35,588 bases of DNA from Candidatus Jingweiarchaeum tengchongense (GTDB lineage: Archaea > Nanobdellota > Nanobdellia > Jingweiarchaeales > Jingweiarchaeaceae): the NCBI GenBank assembly GCA_025920705.1, contig JAPDLJ010000010.1, forward strand, positions 1 through 35,588, in the 5' to 3' direction. Below are positions 33,828-35,588 of this stretch, one piece after another (positions within the stretch are counted from its first letter, which is position 1; each line of letters starts with the position of its first letter). A model generated the notes under the pieces. That model made no database searches. It was not told the origin of the DNA and was given only the letters and a program-made list of their open reading frames with translations. The position numbers and the translations under genes were made by a program.

Positions 33828-34310
33828 ATGATGAATAAAAAAGGTATATCACCACTGATTGCAACAATCCTCTTAATTGCAATTACAATTGTAATTGGCG
33901 CATTGATAACAGCTTGGTCAACAACATATGTCTCCAGCCAGACACAGATGGTTGGTGGTGGAGGAGCAGCTTGTGTTTACGTAGGTCTGAGATCATCAAA
34001 TTGTAACTTAAACCAGAGTAATGCAACGCACCTCTACCTCATCATAGAGAATACAGGTACGAGATCAATCAGTGAAATTAAAGCAACAGTACAACTTGCC
34101 ACGGGGGAGAAGAAATTAACAAACGTTTCCGATACCGACGGCAGAATTCTTACTTTAGATGGACAAGAAGCAAAACCCGCATACATTGTGAATCCATTCA
34201 CCACAATAAATATCAATAACACAAACCAATGGAATAGCATCACACTTTGGGTGTACAATCCATCTTGCAGCGAAGTTAAATGGTCATTAAGTCCGAATGA
34301 TTGTCAATAA
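33828..34310 (+). CDS. Type IV pilin / archaellin-like subunit
   Basis: 160 residues with the textbook archaeal class III signal: MMNKKG then ISPLIATILLIAITIVIG, where the prepilin peptidase would cut after Gly6. The conserved hydrophobic helix (ISPLIATILL) is the archaellin/type IV pilin N-terminal domain and packs in the filament core. A beta-rich head follows, with four cysteines (ACVYVG, SNCNL, PSCSE, NDCQ) and at least four N-glycosylation sequons. It is probably the major filament subunit, transcribed from its own promoter. A second ATG three bases on (33831) is equally possible. Confidence 0.93.
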   Translation: MMNKKGISPLIATILLIAITIVIGALITAWSTTYVSSQTQMVGGGGAACVYVGLRSSNCNLNQSNATHLYLIIENTGTRSISEIKATVQLATGEKKLTNVSDTDGRILTLDGQEAKPAYIVNPFTTININNTNQWNSITLWVYNPSCSEVKWSLSPNDCQ

Positions 34311-34324
34311 ATTCATAGATCAAA

Positions 34325-35056
34325 ATGAAAGCAGTTGCCACTTGGGTATCTTACATTATGTATTTTGCAATTTCTTTAGTAGTAACCTCTCTTGTTCTTA
34401 ATTTTGGTCTACCCATGTTAACAAGGGCAAAAGACATTTCTATAATAAGTTCATCGAAGAATCAGCTTCAAGAAATGGCCGCAGCTATTTATGATATTTC
34501 AAAGGCAGGGCCAGGCTCTGCAACGACCATCTCTTTCAAAGTGGATGAAGGTTTCTTGGTTTTGGATCCTGAAAATGACAAGATATATTTTATGAAGAAT
34601 ATAACGGAAGGTGTGCTTTCTCCAAGGACAAGAGTAAGCGAGGGCCACATAATAGTTGCAAGTAATATAGAAGTTAGTAGTTATGAAACATTTGAAACGG
34701 ATGATTGTTGCTTTGTCTTGGAAAATTCTCATATCAAAGTAAAATTCTATAAATTTAACCAGGTAAATAGATACACAAACAATGTTATTAAAGAATTCAT
34801 TTTTAAGGATCAAAATAAGACACTAAATTTTGGCGGGGTAGAGATACTCATAGATGATAATGAAACAACGATTGTTGGTAAAATAAAGACACAGTTGTTA
34901 AATACAGGTAGCCTACTGCCTAAAGCATCTTTACTCGAAAATGTTGATGATTCAGAAGCTAATGGTGGTGCAGGATATTGCTATGATGTTAAGTACACGT
35001 TAGAAAGCGAAGCAGATTTCCTTTTAATAAATATAGAAAACTTAAGGAGATGTTAA
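34325..35056 (+). CDS. Pilin-like protein in the pilus locus
   Basis: 243 residues. One N-terminal helix starting almost at the first residue (MKAVATWVSYIMYFAISLVV), then a pseudopilin-like amphipathic stretch (NQLQEMAAAIYDISKAGPGS) and a beta-rich domain with a Cys pair (DDCCFV) and further cysteines near the end (GGAGYCYDV, LRRC). No clear class III cleavage site. It lies 14 bp after the pilin and ends flush with the next gene. A minor pilin or priming-complex subunit is the simplest reading. Confidence 0.68.
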   Translation: MKAVATWVSYIMYFAISLVVTSLVLNFGLPMLTRAKDISIISSSKNQLQEMAAAIYDISKAGPGSATTISFKVDEGFLVLDPENDKIYFMKNITEGVLSPRTRVSEGHIIVASNIEVSSYETFETDDCCFVLENSHIKVKFYKFNQVNRYTNNVIKEFIFKDQNKTLNFGGVEILIDDNETTIVGKIKTQLLNTGSLLPKASLLENVDDSEANGGAGYCYDVKYTLESEADFLLINIENLRRC

Positions 35057-35461
35057 ATGCAAATACGTTTTGAGAGCAAGTTTGTAATACCAATTGTTTT
35101 AGTGATAATAGGTGTAATAATCGCTCTAGTTTTATTTTATCCTGGCAAGGGCACAAAAAGTTATGGGGTGAGTGAAGGGAGTGAAGTGCAGTTTAAGACA
35201 AATTATTATTTACTACTTTTTTATATCCCAGGCAGTCCAATTTCAGAGAATCAATTACAAATCACGAGAAAGGTTTTGAGTGAGTCAAAATTTCAGAATA
35301 TCAAGTTACATTTGATAAATAAGAATGATAATTTAACAGTTAAGTACAATGTAACTGACTTTCCCACTTTAATCTTATTTAGAGATAGTACAATACTATG
35401 GCGTGAAGGAATGTTGAGTGAAATACAACTCAGATCAAAACTAGAAGAATCTGTTACTTAA
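35057..35461 (+). CDS. Membrane-anchored thioredoxin-fold protein lacking both active-site cysteines
   Basis: 134 residues. A signal-anchor helix at about 10-27 (VIPIVLVIIGVIIALVLF) is followed by a compact thioredoxin-like domain: the first strand and active-site loop LLLFYIPGSPIS (53-63), a helix, the second strand, and the cis-proline motif DFPTLILF (Pro103). In thioredoxins the loop reads FWAPWCGPC; here the two Cys positions are Ser60 and Ser63 (GSPIS), so dithiol chemistry is not possible. AAGGAGAT (35044-35051) gives a strong ribosome-binding site. As last gene of the pilus locus, outside the membrane, it may act as a holdase or scaffold for the cysteine-rich subunits. The fold call is by motif, not by structure. 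Confidence 0.72.
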   Translation: MQIRFESKFVIPIVLVIIGVIIALVLFYPGKGTKSYGVSEGSEVQFKTNYYLLLFYIPGSPISENQLQITRKVLSESKFQNIKLHLINKNDNLTVKYNVTDFPTLILFRDSTILWREGMLSEIQLRSKLEESVT

Positions 35462-35462
35462 A

Positions 35463-35588
35463 TTAGACCCTCTCAACCAATATCTCCAACTTACCTTCCC
35501 TGAGCCCATCATTCCTTATCTTAAACTTGTACAATCCCTGTGGTAATACCAATTTGTTACCTGTCAGGTTCAAGTTGGTTCCACTTAC
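35463..35588 (-). CDS. 3' end of an opposite-strand gene, unknown product
   Basis: From the window edge the minus strand is open for 41 codons and ends at TAG-free TAA (35463-35465). It reads like the tail of a beta-rich, possibly exported protein (LVLPQGLYKFKIRNDGLRE, then GKLEILVERV). Codon use is less AT-rich than in its neighbours. The 5' part lies outside the window. Its stop is one base from the stop of the thioredoxin-fold gene. Confidence 0.6.
   Translation of the reverse strand, partial: VSGTNLNLTGNKLVLPQGLYKFKIRNDGLREGKLEILVERV

Noticed and set aside
27754-35461. Archaellum operon
   Set aside because: The ATPase, platform proteins and a pilin would fit, but no arlF, arlG, arlH or arlC/D/E-like protein is visible, and two platform genes are present.
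1-35588. CRISPR arrays, insertion sequences, integrase or attachment sites, rRNA genes
   Set aside because: Reading through the window I found no regularly spaced repeats, no transposase or integrase-like protein, no rRNA core motifs, and no tRNA-end duplications.

Overview
This is an AT-rich, densely packed archaeal chromosome segment. The archaeal assignment rests on several independent markers: a thermosome (group II chaperonin), the archaeal/plant-type D-aminoacyl-tRNA deacylase DtdA, an archaeal-type SRP RNA of about 268 nt, TATA-box promoters about 25-30 nt upstream of RNA genes or start codons, tRNAs without an encoded CCA, a tRNA gene interrupted in its anticodon arm, and a type IV pilin with an archaeal class III signal peptide. 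Gene density is extreme: of six convergent gene pairs, five overlap at their 3' ends and the sixth is one base apart. This fits a streamlined, uncultivated lineage, perhaps DPANN or similar, but I cannot fix the phylum from this window.

Layout. Positions 1-9.5 kb hold an envelope-glycan region: a 5'-truncated NodU/CmcH-type carbamoyltransferase, a B12-dependent radical SAM enzyme, three polytopic GT-C-like membrane proteins and an anchored exported protein. An RNA island lies inside it (SRP RNA, then tRNA-Val(GAC) two bases later), followed by a small CFI-box protein. Positions 9.7-20.4 kb are housekeeping: SMC; a short MscS channel; an O6-alkylguanine alkyltransferase overlapping endonuclease V; a tRNA-His - hisS - pyrH unit; a zinc-finger GNAT acetyltransferase; a MinD-like ATPase; tRNA-Phe(GAA); and a DHH phosphoesterase followed by an unrecognised helical protein. 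Positions 20.4-27.7 kb hold the thermosome, a type IV pilus-type ATPase with a cysteine-rich N-terminus facing a divergent pilin-like protein, a coiled-coil/winged-helix protein, a small membrane protein, dtdA, the interrupted tRNA and a two-helix membrane protein.

Positions 27.7-35.5 kb are a co-directional type IV pilus (archaellum/Tad-like) assembly locus: secretion ATPase, small coiled-coil protein, two T2SSF-type platform proteins, three membrane-anchored extracellular proteins, a canonical pilin with its own promoter, another pilin-like protein, and a membrane-anchored thioredoxin-fold protein whose two active-site cysteines are serines. The exported proteins are rich in N-glycosylation sequons. 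The GT-C-like and carbamoyltransferase/radical SAM genes of the same window could help build the glycan, but that link is inference. The window ends in the 3' end of an opposite-strand gene.

The most unusual items are the thioredoxin-like protein with serines in place of both cysteines, the interrupted tRNA whose anticodon arm does not close simply, the stand-alone CFI-box protein with possible upstream remnants, the split version of a known alkyltransferase-endonuclease V fusion, a perfect 14-bp-arm palindrome across a stop codon, and a duplicated start region in front of the DHH gene.
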